A stretch of DNA of 6,547 bases. It comes from an uncultured Prevotella sp. Lineage in GTDB: Bacteria > Bacteroidota > Bacteroidia > Bacteroidales > Bacteroidaceae. Location: contig CAKQAD010000046.1 of assembly GCA_934215545.1 (NCBI GenBank), forward strand, positions 1 to 6,547. The letters run 5' to 3'. How positions within the stretch are numbered: position 1 is the first letter of the stretch; every line of letters starts with the position of its first letter. Under the pieces are notes generated by a model. The model had not been told where the DNA came from. It did no database searches and worked only from the letters and a program-made list of their open reading frames with translations. A program made the translations under genes and the position numbers. Positions 1-6,547 of the stretch are shown in pieces.

Positions 1-1
1 C

Positions 2-145
2 AAGTTCCTTAAGGAGAACTGCCTCGTTTGCCAGGAGTTCCAGTTTGGCGATGGCGACAAGCAGAGCGTTGCCGACTTCCTCAAGAAGCAGGACAAGGAT
101 CTGAAGATTGTTGCTTACAAGCGCTTCACTCTTTCTGCTGAGTAA
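2..145 (+). CDS. tsf: Elongation factor Ts, C-terminal fragment (5' truncated)
   Basis: EF-Ts is the cytoplasmic guanine-nucleotide exchange factor that regenerates EF-Tu-GTP during translation elongation. Only the last 47 codons and the TAA stop are present; the start lies before the window. The visible peptide begins KFLKENCLVCQEF, continues with a VADFLKKQDKDLKIVAYKRF stretch and ends TLSAE. This matches the C-terminal pattern I recall for Bacteroides EF-Ts (KFLKE-CLLNQE ... V--VLKE-D-ELKVV-FKRFTLRAE), including the KRFTL-AE end. The reading frame is open from base 2; the other plus frame starting at base 1 stops within four codons. In Bacteroidota tsf usually follows rpsB, so ribosomal protein genes are expected upstream, but that is inference. 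A strong terminator lies about 70 bases downstream, making this the end of its transcription unit. The assignment rests on remembered family sequence. Confidence 0.9.
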   Translation, partial: KFLKENCLVCQEFQFGDGDKQSVADFLKKQDKDLKIVAYKRFTLSAE

Positions 146-213
146 TTTATAGCTTAGTAAGTGCTACACCTTTGTGTGTCAACATATAATGGTGTAATCA
201 CGCATAATTTTAC

Positions 214-257
214 GGAGCCGTAGGGGGTGCATATCTCTCTGCGGCTCCCTTGTTTTT
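214..257 (+). terminator. Rho-independent terminator after tsf
   Basis: The left arm at 214-227 (GGAGCCGTAGGGGG) pairs with 235-248 (CTCTCTGCGGCTCC). The seven pairs at the base are all Watson-Crick; the upper seven include three G-U pairs. The loop is 7 nt (228-234). The stem is followed at once by CTTGTTTTT (249-257), a U-rich release tract. It sits 69 bases after the tsf stop and 55 bases before the next start, so it separates the translation-factor unit from the FAH-porU-porV-ispF group. Confidence 0.9.
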
Positions 258-311
258 ATCCCATTCCTTCTTTATTTATATTATTATTACACAACATAAT
301 ATTCCCATGCT

Positions 312-929
312 ATGAAGATTTTTGCCGTAGGTATGAACTACCCCGAACACAATAAAGAGCTAAATGGAGCGTTATATAAACCAGAGAAGCCCGTAATTTT
401 CACAAAAGCCGACTCGGCACTACTTAAGGATCATAAGCCTTTCTTCGTGCCCGATCATCTCGGTCAGATTGATTACGAGGCAGAACTTGTAGTGCGCATA
501 TCGCGTTTAGGCAAGACCATACCGCAACGCTTTGCACCGCGTTATTACGATGCTGTTACCTTAGGCATCGACTTCACCGCGCGCCAGTTGCAGCAGCAAC
601 TGCGAAAGGAAGGACTGCCGTGGGATATGTGCAAGGGCTTCGATGGTGCTGCAGCCATCGGTGAATGGGTGCCAATAGAGAAGTTTCGCGACATACAAGC
701 CATACACTTTCATCTCGATATCAACGGCAATACCGTGCAGCAAGGTTGCACCAGCGAGATGCTCTACAAGGTTGATGAACTCATTAGTTATATATCGCAA
801 TACTTCACACTGAAGACTGGTGATATTCTATATACCGGTACTCCAGCAGGGGTAGGACCCGTAAGTATCGACGACCATTTGGAGGGATATCTTGAAGATC
901 GTCAGGTGCTGTCGTTCAACTGCAAGTAA
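312..929 (+). CDS. Fumarylacetoacetate hydrolase (FAH) family protein, FAHD1-like
   Basis: This is a 205-residue, single-domain member of the FAH superfamily, the metal-dependent enzymes that hydrolyse, decarboxylate or isomerise acylpyruvates and related 2-oxo acids. It is probably cytoplasmic, having no signal peptide or membrane segment. Visible family signatures are GMNYPEH near the N-terminus with His13 and Glu16 placed like the FAHD1 lid dyad, DYEAELV with the metal ligands Glu56 and Glu58, GIDFTAR with the third ligand Asp87, KGFDG with Lys108, and GDILYTGTPAGVGP (170-183). The Glu58-Asp87 and Asp87-Lys108 spacings (29 and 21) match what I recall for human FAHD1. The length fits the short FAHD1-like class. 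The exact substrate cannot be read from the sequence; oxaloacetate decarboxylase or acylpyruvase activity is the family-based guess. The start is the first in-frame ATG, preceded by AT-rich DNA without a Shine-Dalgarno motif. The likely porU start lies 52 bases after the stop. Confidence 0.93.
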   Translation: MKIFAVGMNYPEHNKELNGALYKPEKPVIFTKADSALLKDHKPFFVPDHLGQIDYEAELVVRISRLGKTIPQRFAPRYYDAVTLGIDFTARQLQQQLRKEGLPWDMCKGFDGAAAIGEWVPIEKFRDIQAIHFHLDINGNTVQQGCTSEMLYKVDELISYISQYFTLKTGDILYTGTPAGVGPVSIDDHLEGYLEDRQVLSFNCK

Positions 930-956
930 ATGCATAATCACGAATAATAATATATA

Positions 957-983
957 TTCATATACACTTTTCATATACACTTT
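957..983 (+). repeat. 13-bp tandem duplication abutting the porU start
   Basis: The unit TTCATATACACTT occurs twice in direct, exact succession (957-969 and 970-982), and one further T extends the match to 983. The second copy runs into the first two bases of the proposed TTG start codon of porU (982-984). Because 13 is not a multiple of three, gain or loss of a unit would shift the upstream reading frame relative to porU and alter the FAH-porU spacing. No function can be read from it; slippage or a polymerase duplication is the simplest origin. Confidence 0.85.
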
Positions 984-3900
984 GCGCAATAAATCACTAA
1001 TCATAGCCTTGCTACTCGTGCTTGCAGCCATGCCGGCAGCAGCGCAGAAATTTTTCAATCTCACCGCAAGCGAGGTGAGTGCCGACTCAGGCGTGCCCGA
1101 ATTTACCAATATGGAAGAGCTGCCAGCACTCTATGCAGACAGTGTGTACACCATGCAATTGCTCTATCCTGAGTTTGTCGACATGCCACAGGTAGAAGTG
1201 GAACGCTATCGTGCCTTAACCGATGCCTTGCCACCTGCTATGCCCCAGTTGAATACCTCTGTGGCACTCAATCGTAAGCGTCCGCTGCTGCACACCTCTT
1301 TTTGCCCAGTGGTGTATCGCAATGGCCGCTATCAGCTACTTGTAAGTTTTATGTTGCAGCGCAAGGCTGTGGCACGCCATTCGCAAGCTGCACATCTCAT
1401 GCAGGCTATTGGTAAGGCCCCCGCTGTCGACGACGACTCTGCATCCGTGCCTGGAGCACGTCGATATGCCAAGCATAGTGTGTTGCGCAAGGGCAAGTGG
1501 GCAAAGATACGTGTGCCTTCAACAGGCGTGTATCAGCTCACCGATGAACTCGTTCGACAAGCAGGATTTTCTGATATTAGCAAAGTGCGTATATATGGAT
1601 ATGGTGGCAATCTAAAAAACGAACAGTTGCGTGTTGATGAACTTATGCGCGATGACGACTTGCCAGAGGTGAAACTGGGTATGGTAGGTGGCAAACGCGT
1701 GTTCTTTGCACGTGGCCCAGTGTCGTGGACCGACAAAGAATCGGACATACGCACACGCAACTACTGCTCCGACTATGGCTATTATTTCCTCACCGAAGGT
1801 ACTAAGACCACACCAACGCTTGATGCAGAGGAATTTGTCAACACCTTCTATCCATCGCCCGACTACTATCACGACTTGTACGAGGTGGATGGGCATGCTT
1901 GGTATCGTGGCGGACGCAACCTCTACGACACCCATGCAATAAAGCCAGGACAGTCGTACACCATAACGCTGCCTGCTAATACCGAGGCAGAAGCAGGCCG
2001 ACTCACTGTGAGTCTCACCACACAATTATCGTGCACGGCAGATGTGTCGTTGAATGGCACATCCCTTGGCTCGATATCACTCAACAACCAAGAGCCTCTA
2101 TATGTATTCGGCACCGAGGCGCACAAGACTTATAGTATTAATAACCCCGATCATACTGCCAACAACGTCACCATAACCGTAAGATCCGGTTCGACATCTG
2201 AGGCACGACTCGACTATGTGTCTATGGCATGGGTAAAACCACATGCCTTGCCCGATTTGGCAACGGCGCAGTTGCCCGTACCACAATATGTCTATGGCAT
2301 CACCAATCAAGACCACCATGCCGACACCAATGTCGATATGGTCATTATTATTCCTACATCGCAAAAGCTGCTTGCACAAGCGCAACGCTTGAAGGAGATG
2401 CACGAGCTTCGCGACTCTATGACAGTGCGTATTGTGCCAGCCGACGAACTCTACAACGAGTTCTCGAGTGGTACACCCGATCCTGCTGCTTATCGCAATT
2501 ATCTGAAAATGATGTACGACCGCGCAGAAAGTGAAGCGCAGCAACCAAAATACCTCTTGCTATTTGGCGATTGTGTGTGGGACAACCGACTACGTACATC
2601 AATGTGTTCATCGTTGAATGCCGATGATTATCTGATTGCCTATGAGAGCGAGGACTCATTCGACAAGCGCTCGTGCTATGTCGACGATGGCTACTTCTGT
2701 ATGCTCGACGATGGCGAAGGACTATCTCCACTCTATAAAGATAAACTCGATGTGGCAGTGGGTCGAATTCCAGTCTCCAATGCTGTCGATGCAGAAAATG
2801 TAGTTAGTAAAATTATTAATTATGTGGCTAATGCCAATGGAGGTGCATGGCAGAACACCATTATGTTTATGGGTGACGACGGCGATGGCAATGTGCACAT
2901 GATTGATGCCAACTATGTGGCCGATAAGGTGATAAGCAGTCATCCCGGATATGTAGTGAAGAAGGTGATGTGGGATGCCTACAACCGAGTGTCTACAGCA
3001 TCAGGATTTACATATCCTGAAGTGACGTCAATAATCAAGAAGCAACAGCAGCAGGGTGCACTCATTATGAACTATGCCGGTCATGGTTCCGAGGTGCAAT
3101 TGTCGCACGAGAAGGTGGTAGGCATCAAAGATTTTGCTGCCTTCAACAACACTAATCTGCCATTGTGGGTGACGGCAGCCTGCGATATCATGCCATTCGA
3201 TGCTGGCGAGGAAACCATTGGCGAGGCAGCAATGCTCAACAAAAAAGGAGGCACCGTGGCGTTCTATGGCACTACACGCACTGTTTATGCCAATTATAAT
3301 ACGTTGCTCAATGAATCGTTTATGAAGCATGTGCTCACCTACGATGACGACAACCTCCCCATTACTCTTGGCGAGGCACAGCGCCGAGCTAAGAACGATA
3401 TGACCATGAAACGCTATTGCGAGAATGCTCTGCAATATTCTTTACTTGGCGACCCTGCTATGCGTTTGCATCTGCCAAAGGAATGTATAGTAATCGATTC
3501 TATTAACGGCATCGCTCTGTCGCGAGCCACTGAGTCGGTGGCACTAAAGGCAGGCTCCCTTGCCAGTGTGAGTGGACATGTGGAGGGACACGACACCTTC
3601 AATGGTGTGGTGACACTCAATGTGCGCGATAATCTCGAGACCATAGCTTGTCGTGGCAACGACCCCTCACTTTCCGTCGATCCATTTGAATTCACCGACC
3701 GACAGAACACTATTTTCAGCGGTTCAGCACGCGTCAATAATGGAGCCTTCAACATGACATTTGCTGTGCCAAAAGACATTAATTATAGTAATAAGACTGG
3801 ACTTATAAATGTCTTTGCCATAAACGATGAGCGTACAGTGACAGCCAATGGCCATTGCTCCAACTTTATTGTGGGAGGTAGCGATATTGCGCCTAACGAC

Positions 3901-4560
3901 TCCGTTGGACCATCACTATATTGTTACCTCAATAGTCCCGATTTCGTGAATGGGGGCAACGTTAATACCACACCTTATTTCGTGGCGCAGATAAATGATA
4001 AAGATGGCATCAATGCTTCTGGTTCTGGCGTCGGACACGACCTTCAACTGATAATTGATGGTAGGGCAGACCTCACTTACTCGCTCAACGACAATTTCCA
4101 GTTCGACTTCGGTTCCTATACTTCGGGCTCTACATATTATAATATACCCACACTAACACCAGGTCCACACTCTCTTGTGTTCCGTGCATGGGACATTCAA
4201 AACAATATGAGCGAGGCAAGCCTGCAGTTTAATGTGGTGATGGGATTGCAACCAGCGTTTGGGCTGGCAGTGACCAAAAATCCCGCACGCGAATCTACCA
4301 CTTTCGTGATTACACACGATAGGGCAGGAGCCGATGTGAGTGTGGTGATAGATGTGTTCGATATGTCTGGCAGACACCTTTGGCGTCATGAGGAGAATAA
4401 TGTGTGCACCGATAGTACATATACAATCAATTGGGATCTTACGCTCGATGATGGCTCGCGTCTGCAGACAGGCGTCTACCTGTATAGAGCACATGTAACC
4501 ACCGACGGAGGTACCGCCATCTCAAAAGGTAATAAACTTGTGGTAATAGGCAATAAATAG
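982..4560 (+). CDS. porU: Type IX secretion system sortase/signal peptidase PorU (C25 family)
   Basis: PorU is the surface cysteine endopeptidase of the T9SS that removes the C-terminal signal (CTD) of exported cargo and transfers the protein to A-LPS. From the proposed TTG start the protein has 1192 residues, close to the roughly 1160 of P. gingivalis PorU. In order: signal peptide (1-21: RNK, then LIIALLLVLAA, cleavage after AAA before Gln22); an N-terminal region with the motif VYQLTDEL...VRIYGYGGN (about 165-213); a beta-rich domain (about 320-425); the C25 peptidase domain (about 451-833) with catalytic His701 in NYAGHGSE and Cys734 in VTAACDIMPFD, ending in LLGDPAMRLHLP; Ig-like segments; and a CTD-like FlgD fold (about 1092-1192) with TGVYLYR and a final GNKLVVIGNK. 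The 33-residue His-Cys spacing agrees with that remembered for P. gingivalis PorU (His657/Cys690). The frame is open from a TTG at 892 inside the FAH gene, but TTG982 is the only candidate giving a clean signal peptide with its basic n-region, and no ATG lies between 892 and codon 17. porV follows after 65 bases. Confidence 0.95.
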   Translation: MRNKSLIIALLLVLAAMPAAAQKFFNLTASEVSADSGVPEFTNMEELPALYADSVYTMQLLYPEFVDMPQVEVERYRALTDALPPAMPQLNTSVALNRKRPLLHTSFCPVVYRNGRYQLLVSFMLQRKAVARHSQAAHLMQAIGKAPAVDDDSASVPGARRYAKHSVLRKGKWAKIRVPSTGVYQLTDELVRQAGFSDISKVRIYGYGGNLKNEQLRVDELMRDDDLPEVKLGMVGGKRVFFARGPVSWTDKESDIRTRNYCSDYGYYFLTEGTKTTPTLDAEEFVNTFYPSPDYYHDLYEVDGHAWYRGGRNLYDTHAIKPGQSYTITLPANTEAEAGRLTVSLTTQLSCTADVSLNGTSLGSISLNNQEPLYVFGTEAHKTYSINNPDHTANNVTITVRSGSTSEARLDYVSMAWVKPHALPDLATAQLPVPQYVYGITNQDHHADTNVDMVIIIPTSQKLLAQAQRLKEMHELRDSMTVRIVPADELYNEFSSGTPDPAAYRNYLKMMYDRAESEAQQPKYLLLFGDCVWDNRLRTSMCSSLNADDYLIAYESEDSFDKRSCYVDDGYFCMLDDGEGLSPLYKDKLDVAVGRIPVSNAVDAENVVSKIINYVANANGGAWQNTIMFMGDDGDGNVHMIDANYVADKVISSHPGYVVKKVMWDAYNRVSTASGFTYPEVTSIIKKQQQQGALIMNYAGHGSEVQLSHEKVVGIKDFAAFNNTNLPLWVTAACDIMPFDAGEETIGEAAMLNKKGGTVAFYGTTRTVYANYNTLLNESFMKHVLTYDDDNLPITLGEAQRRAKNDMTMKRYCENALQYSLLGDPAMRLHLPKECIVIDSINGIALSRATESVALKAGSLASVSGHVEGHDTFNGVVTLNVRDNLETIACRGNDPSLSVDPFEFTDRQNTIFSGSARVNNGAFNMTFAVPKDINYSNKTGLINVFAINDERTVTANGHCSNFIVGGSDIAPNDSVGPSLYCYLNSPDFVNGGNVNTTPYFVAQINDKDGINASGSGVGHDLQLIIDGRADLTYSLNDNFQFDFGSYTSGSTYYNIPTLTPGPHSLVFRAWDIQNNMSEASLQFNVVMGLQPAFGLAVTKNPARESTTFVITHDRAGADVSVVIDVFDMSGRHLWRHEENNVCTDSTYTINWDLTLDDGSRLQTGVYLYRAHVTTDGGTAISKGNKLVVIGNK

Positions 4561-4625
4561 AAATGTATGGCGTTAATATATATGCATGTTTAAAAAACAC
4601 GATATATTTACACAATTAGCAGATA

Positions 4626-5804
4626 ATGAAAATCACTATTAAAATTGCGACACTTCTTGTCGCTATATTCTTGACACTTCCCGCTGCTGCCGATGAGAAG
4701 CGTGATATGTTCAACCCTATAAAGACATCGGTCACCTCGCAGGCAATAGCTCCTGACGCACGTGCTGCAGGTATGGGCGATGTGGGTGCAGCTACCGACC
4801 CTGATGTGGTGTCGCAATATTGGAACCCTGCAAAATATCCATTTACCATATCACGAGCAGGCGTGTCGCTCAACTACACTCCGTGGTTGCGCAAATTCGT
4901 GGGCGATATGGATTTGGCATATCTCGCTGGCTACTATCGCATCGGCGACTATTCTGCAGTGTCGGCATCATTACGTTATTTCTCACTTGGTGAGGTGTTC
5001 GTGAGTACAGGCGAGACAGCTGACAATTCCATGACCATCAACCCTTACGAGATGTCTGCCGATGTAGCTTACTCACTGATGCTTAGCGAAAAGTTTTCTA
5101 TTGCAGCGGCTGTGCGTTGGATATATTCCGACCTTACATATAATGTGTCCGACGACACTTCGCCTGGTAGCGCATTTGCGGTCGACCTCGCTGCCTACTA
5201 TCAAAACTATCTGAACATTGGTTCGCGTGAGTGTCAGTTAGGTCTTGGTTTGAACATCTCAAATATCGGTTCGAAAATTTCTTTCGGTGGCGACAACAAT
5301 TCCGAGTTTATCCCTACCAATCTGCGTTTGGGTGCTTCGCTCATGGTGCCAATCGACGAATACAATCGATTCTCTATTTCTGCCGATGCAAACAAGCTCC
5401 TCGTGCCTACATATCCAAAGCAGAACGAGGGCGAGACAACAAATGACTATCAAGAGCGTGTTCAGAAAGACTATTATGATGTGTCGTCGATAAGTGGAAT
5501 ATTCAAGAGCTTTGGCGATGCTCCTGGTGGCTTCAAAGAGGAGCTGCAAGAGATACAGTGGAGTGTTGGTGCCGAATATGTCTATAACGACAAGTTCTCT
5601 GTACGTGCTGGTTATCATCATGAGTCAGAAAACAAGGGTAATCGTAAATACTTCACCGTTGGTGCCGGATTTAGAATGAATGTGTTCTCGCTTGATGCGG
5701 GTTATGTAATAGCTACCGCTAAGAGCAACCCTCTCGATCAGACGTTGCGCTTCACCCTGTCATTCGATATGGACGGAATAAAGGATTTGTTCAAGCGTCG
5801 TTAA
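4626..5804 (+). CDS. porV: Type IX secretion system outer-membrane shuttle protein PorV (LptO)
   Basis: PorV is a FadL-like outer-membrane beta-barrel. It takes CTD-bearing cargo from the SprA translocon and delivers it to the PorU attachment complex. This protein has 392 residues, the usual size. Residues 1-22 form a signal peptide (MKITIKIATLL...LPAAA, cleavage before Asp23). The conserved PorV N-terminal block follows: NPIKTSVTSQ (30-39), IAPDARAAGMGDVGAATDPD (41-60) and SQYWNPAKYPF (63-73). The remainder is alternating amphipathic strands, with GAGFRMNVFSLDAGYVIA (346-363) and the C-terminal NPLDQTLRFTLSF (368-380), typical of PorV barrels. A polar, acidic segment at about 264-310 (NEGETTNDYQERVQKDYYD and on) probably forms a surface loop; this is inference. 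The start is the first ATG after the signal-peptide frame opens, with an AT-rich, non-Shine-Dalgarno leader. It lies 65 bases after porU without an evident terminator, consistent with co-transcription of partners that act in one complex. Confidence 0.95.
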   Translation: MKITIKIATLLVAIFLTLPAAADEKRDMFNPIKTSVTSQAIAPDARAAGMGDVGAATDPDVVSQYWNPAKYPFTISRAGVSLNYTPWLRKFVGDMDLAYLAGYYRIGDYSAVSASLRYFSLGEVFVSTGETADNSMTINPYEMSADVAYSLMLSEKFSIAAAVRWIYSDLTYNVSDDTSPGSAFAVDLAAYYQNYLNIGSRECQLGLGLNISNIGSKISFGGDNNSEFIPTNLRLGASLMVPIDEYNRFSISADANKLLVPTYPKQNEGETTNDYQERVQKDYYDVSSISGIFKSFGDAPGGFKEELQEIQWSVGAEYVYNDKFSVRAGYHHESENKGNRKYFTVGAGFRMNVFSLDAGYVIATAKSNPLDQTLRFTLSFDMDGIKDLFKRR

Positions 5805-5899
5805 TCAAAAATATAAGTAGTCACACCTTATTACTGCTTGTTCATATATAACACAGTCTACAGGCATCAATATAACTGCTCACACAATATATATATTAT

Positions 5900-6382
5900 A
5901 TGAAGATACGTACTGGTTTCGGATATGATGTGCATCGTCTTGTAGAAGGACGCGACCTTTGGCTCGGCGGTATAAAGATTGACTATGAACGTGGACTGCT
6001 CGGACATAGCGACGCCGATGTACTCATTCATGCAATCTGCGACGCTTTGCTTGGAGCTGCTAACATGCGCGACATAGGCTATCATTTTCCCGATAATGCC
6101 GATGATTTTCTGAATATCGATAGCAAGATATTGCTCCGTAAAACTATCGACTTGATAGCAACCAAGGGCTACGTGCTCGGCAATATCGATGCCACGATAT
6201 GTGCCGAAAAGCCAAAACTCAACCCGCATATACCAGATATGCAACGTTGCCTGGCACAGGTGATGAACACTGATATAGATAATGTTTCAATAAAGGCTAC
6301 AACTACAGAGAAACTCGGTTTTACTGGGCGTATGGAGGGTATCTCTGCCTATGCCACCGTACTCATTGAAAAAGTTTTTTGA
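5900..6382 (+). CDS. ispF: 2-C-methyl-D-erythritol 2,4-cyclodiphosphate synthase
   Basis: IspF converts 4-diphosphocytidyl-2-C-methylerythritol 2-phosphate to the 2,4-cyclodiphosphate with release of CMP, in the MEP route to isoprenoid precursors. It is a cytoplasmic homotrimer with active sites between subunits. The 160 residues are full length. The opening GFGYDVHRL holds the zinc ligands Asp10 and His12; GHSDADVLIHAICDALLGAA (35-54) holds His36, Asp38 and the third zinc ligand His44. RDIGYHFPD (57-65) carries Asp58; CAEKPKLNPHIPDM (101-114) lines the CMP pocket; the C-terminal signature IKATTTEKLGFTGRMEGISA (131-150) carries Thr134-136, Glu137 and Arg144. All expected catalytic positions are present, offset by two from E. 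coli numbering. It begins at the first ATG after an AT-rich leader, 95 bases downstream of porV, and is probably the last gene of the FAH-porU-porV-ispF group. Its position beside secretion genes has no known mechanistic reason. Confidence 0.97.
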   Translation: MKIRTGFGYDVHRLVEGRDLWLGGIKIDYERGLLGHSDADVLIHAICDALLGAANMRDIGYHFPDNADDFLNIDSKILLRKTIDLIATKGYVLGNIDATICAEKPKLNPHIPDMQRCLAQVMNTDIDNVSIKATTTEKLGFTGRMEGISAYATVLIEKVF

Positions 6383-6400
6383 AAGAAAACATCCAAAAAA

Positions 6401-6432
6401 TTTGGTGGTCTCAAAATAAAGCTATACCTTTG
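6401..6432 (+). promoter_or_regulatory. Bacteroidota-type promoter for tRNA-Val
   Basis: A -33 element TTTG (6401-6404) and a -7 element TACCTTTG (6425-6432) are separated by 20 bases. This fits the Bacteroidota primary sigma factor consensus TTTG, about 19-21 bases, TAnnTTTG. Transcription would start near 6437-6440, giving a leader of about 36-39 bases before the tRNA. The -33 box lies in the right arm of a small palindrome, CCAAA-AAA-TTTGG (6393-6405). Confidence 0.85.
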
Positions 6433-6475
6433 CACTCGCTTTAAGGAACTAAACAATAAAGCTTAGTTTGTTAAA

Positions 6476-6547
6476 GGGCGTTTAGCTCAGCTGGTTTAGA
6501 GCATCTGCCTTACAAGCAGAGGGTCGGCGGTTCGAATCCGTCAACGC
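6476..6547 (+). tRNA. tRNA-Val (anticodon UAC), 3' end cut by window
   Basis: The cloverleaf can be drawn by eye. The acceptor 5' arm is GGGCGTT (6476-6482). The D arm is GCTC (6485-6488) and GAGC (6499-6502) with GG in the loop. The anticodon stem is TCTGC (6504-6508) with GCAGA (6516-6520), and the 7-nt loop CTTACAA puts the anticodon TAC at 6511-6513, reading valine codons. The T arm is GGCGG (6526-6530), loop TTCGAAT, then CCGTC (6538-6542) with one G-U pair. The acceptor 3' arm AACGC (6543-6547) reaches the window end, so the last two pairing bases, the discriminator and any encoded CCA are outside. It has its own promoter upstream. Further tRNA genes could follow beyond the window. Confidence 0.96.

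Noticed and set aside
165..196. Inverted repeat TACACC / GGTGTA upstream of the tsf terminator
   Set aside because: It has six pairs with a 20-nt loop, and a competing small hairpin at 165-178; probably chance next to a much stronger terminator.
250..280. Possible promoter for the FAH operon (TTG at 250-252 with TATTTATA at 273-280)
   Set aside because: The -7 candidate lacks the TTTG half of the Bacteroidota consensus and the -33 candidate lies in the terminator tail. A promoter is expected here, but none can be supported.
930..947. Short frame ATG CAT AAT CAC GAA TAA directly after the FAH stop
   Set aside because: It has five codons only and is not in the porU frame; no evidence that it is translated.
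561..1109. Minus-strand open frames at 561-800 and 828-1109 opposite the FAH gene and the porU start
   Set aside because: They have no recognisable domain or start context and lie opposite well-supported genes with strong family motifs; they are shadow frames.
1612..2544. Minus-strand open frames of 137 and 148 codons opposite porU
   Set aside because: The translations are rich in Cys, His and Ile without family motifs, as expected from the antisense of this coding sequence; porU runs unbroken through the region.
5815..5839. Hairpin AAGTAGT / ACTGCTT after porV as a terminator
   Set aside because: It has only seven pairs including one G-U, an 11-nt loop and no U-tract; too weak to call, so porV-ispF read-through is left open.
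5867..6244. Minus-strand frame of 125 codons opposite ispF
   Set aside because: It is antisense to a complete, catalytically intact ispF and shows no domain or signal of its own.
1..6547. Search for mobile elements, CRISPR arrays, phage genes or an undescribed system
   Set aside because: No transposase, terminal inverted repeats, spaced repeats or foreign-looking segment was seen; all coding regions belong to known families in a known order.

Overview
The window looks like chromosomal DNA of a Bacteroidota bacterium, order Bacteroidales (Prevotella- or Porphyromonas-like). The evidence is a pair of type IX secretion system (T9SS) genes, a Bacteroidales-type EF-Ts C-terminus, AT-rich gene starts without Shine-Dalgarno sequences, and a promoter of the Bacteroidota form TTTG-N20-TAnnTTTG in front of the tRNA. 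Genus cannot be fixed from the sequence alone. All genes lie on the plus strand.

Layout: (1) positions 2-145 are the last 47 codons of tsf (elongation factor Ts), closed by a long-stem intrinsic terminator at 214-257. (2) 312-929 encodes a fumarylacetoacetate hydrolase (FAH) family enzyme. (3) 982-4560 encodes PorU, the T9SS C25-family signal peptidase/sortase, probably from a TTG start directly behind a 13-bp tandem duplication. (4) 4626-5804 encodes PorV, the T9SS outer-membrane shuttle barrel. (5) 5900-6382 encodes IspF of the MEP isoprenoid pathway. (6) 6401-6432 is a promoter, and 6476-6547 is a tRNA-Val(UAC) cut by the window end just before its acceptor 3' end. No gene-free stretch exceeds about 170 bases.

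How the parts fit: FAH-porU-porV-ispF are co-directional with gaps of 52, 65 and 95 bases, and no convincing terminator or promoter was seen between them, so they may be one operon. From memory, the same order occurs in Porphyromonas gingivalis (PG0025-PG0028). PorU and PorV work together: T9SS cargo crosses the outer membrane, PorV binds the C-terminal signal (CTD), and PorU removes the CTD and attaches the protein to A-LPS. FAH and IspF are cytoplasmic metabolic enzymes with no evident mechanistic tie to secretion.

I found no undescribed system. The points most worth a second look are the porU start region with its tandem duplication, the retained CTD-like domain on the sortase itself, and the conserved linkage of secretion genes with metabolic genes.
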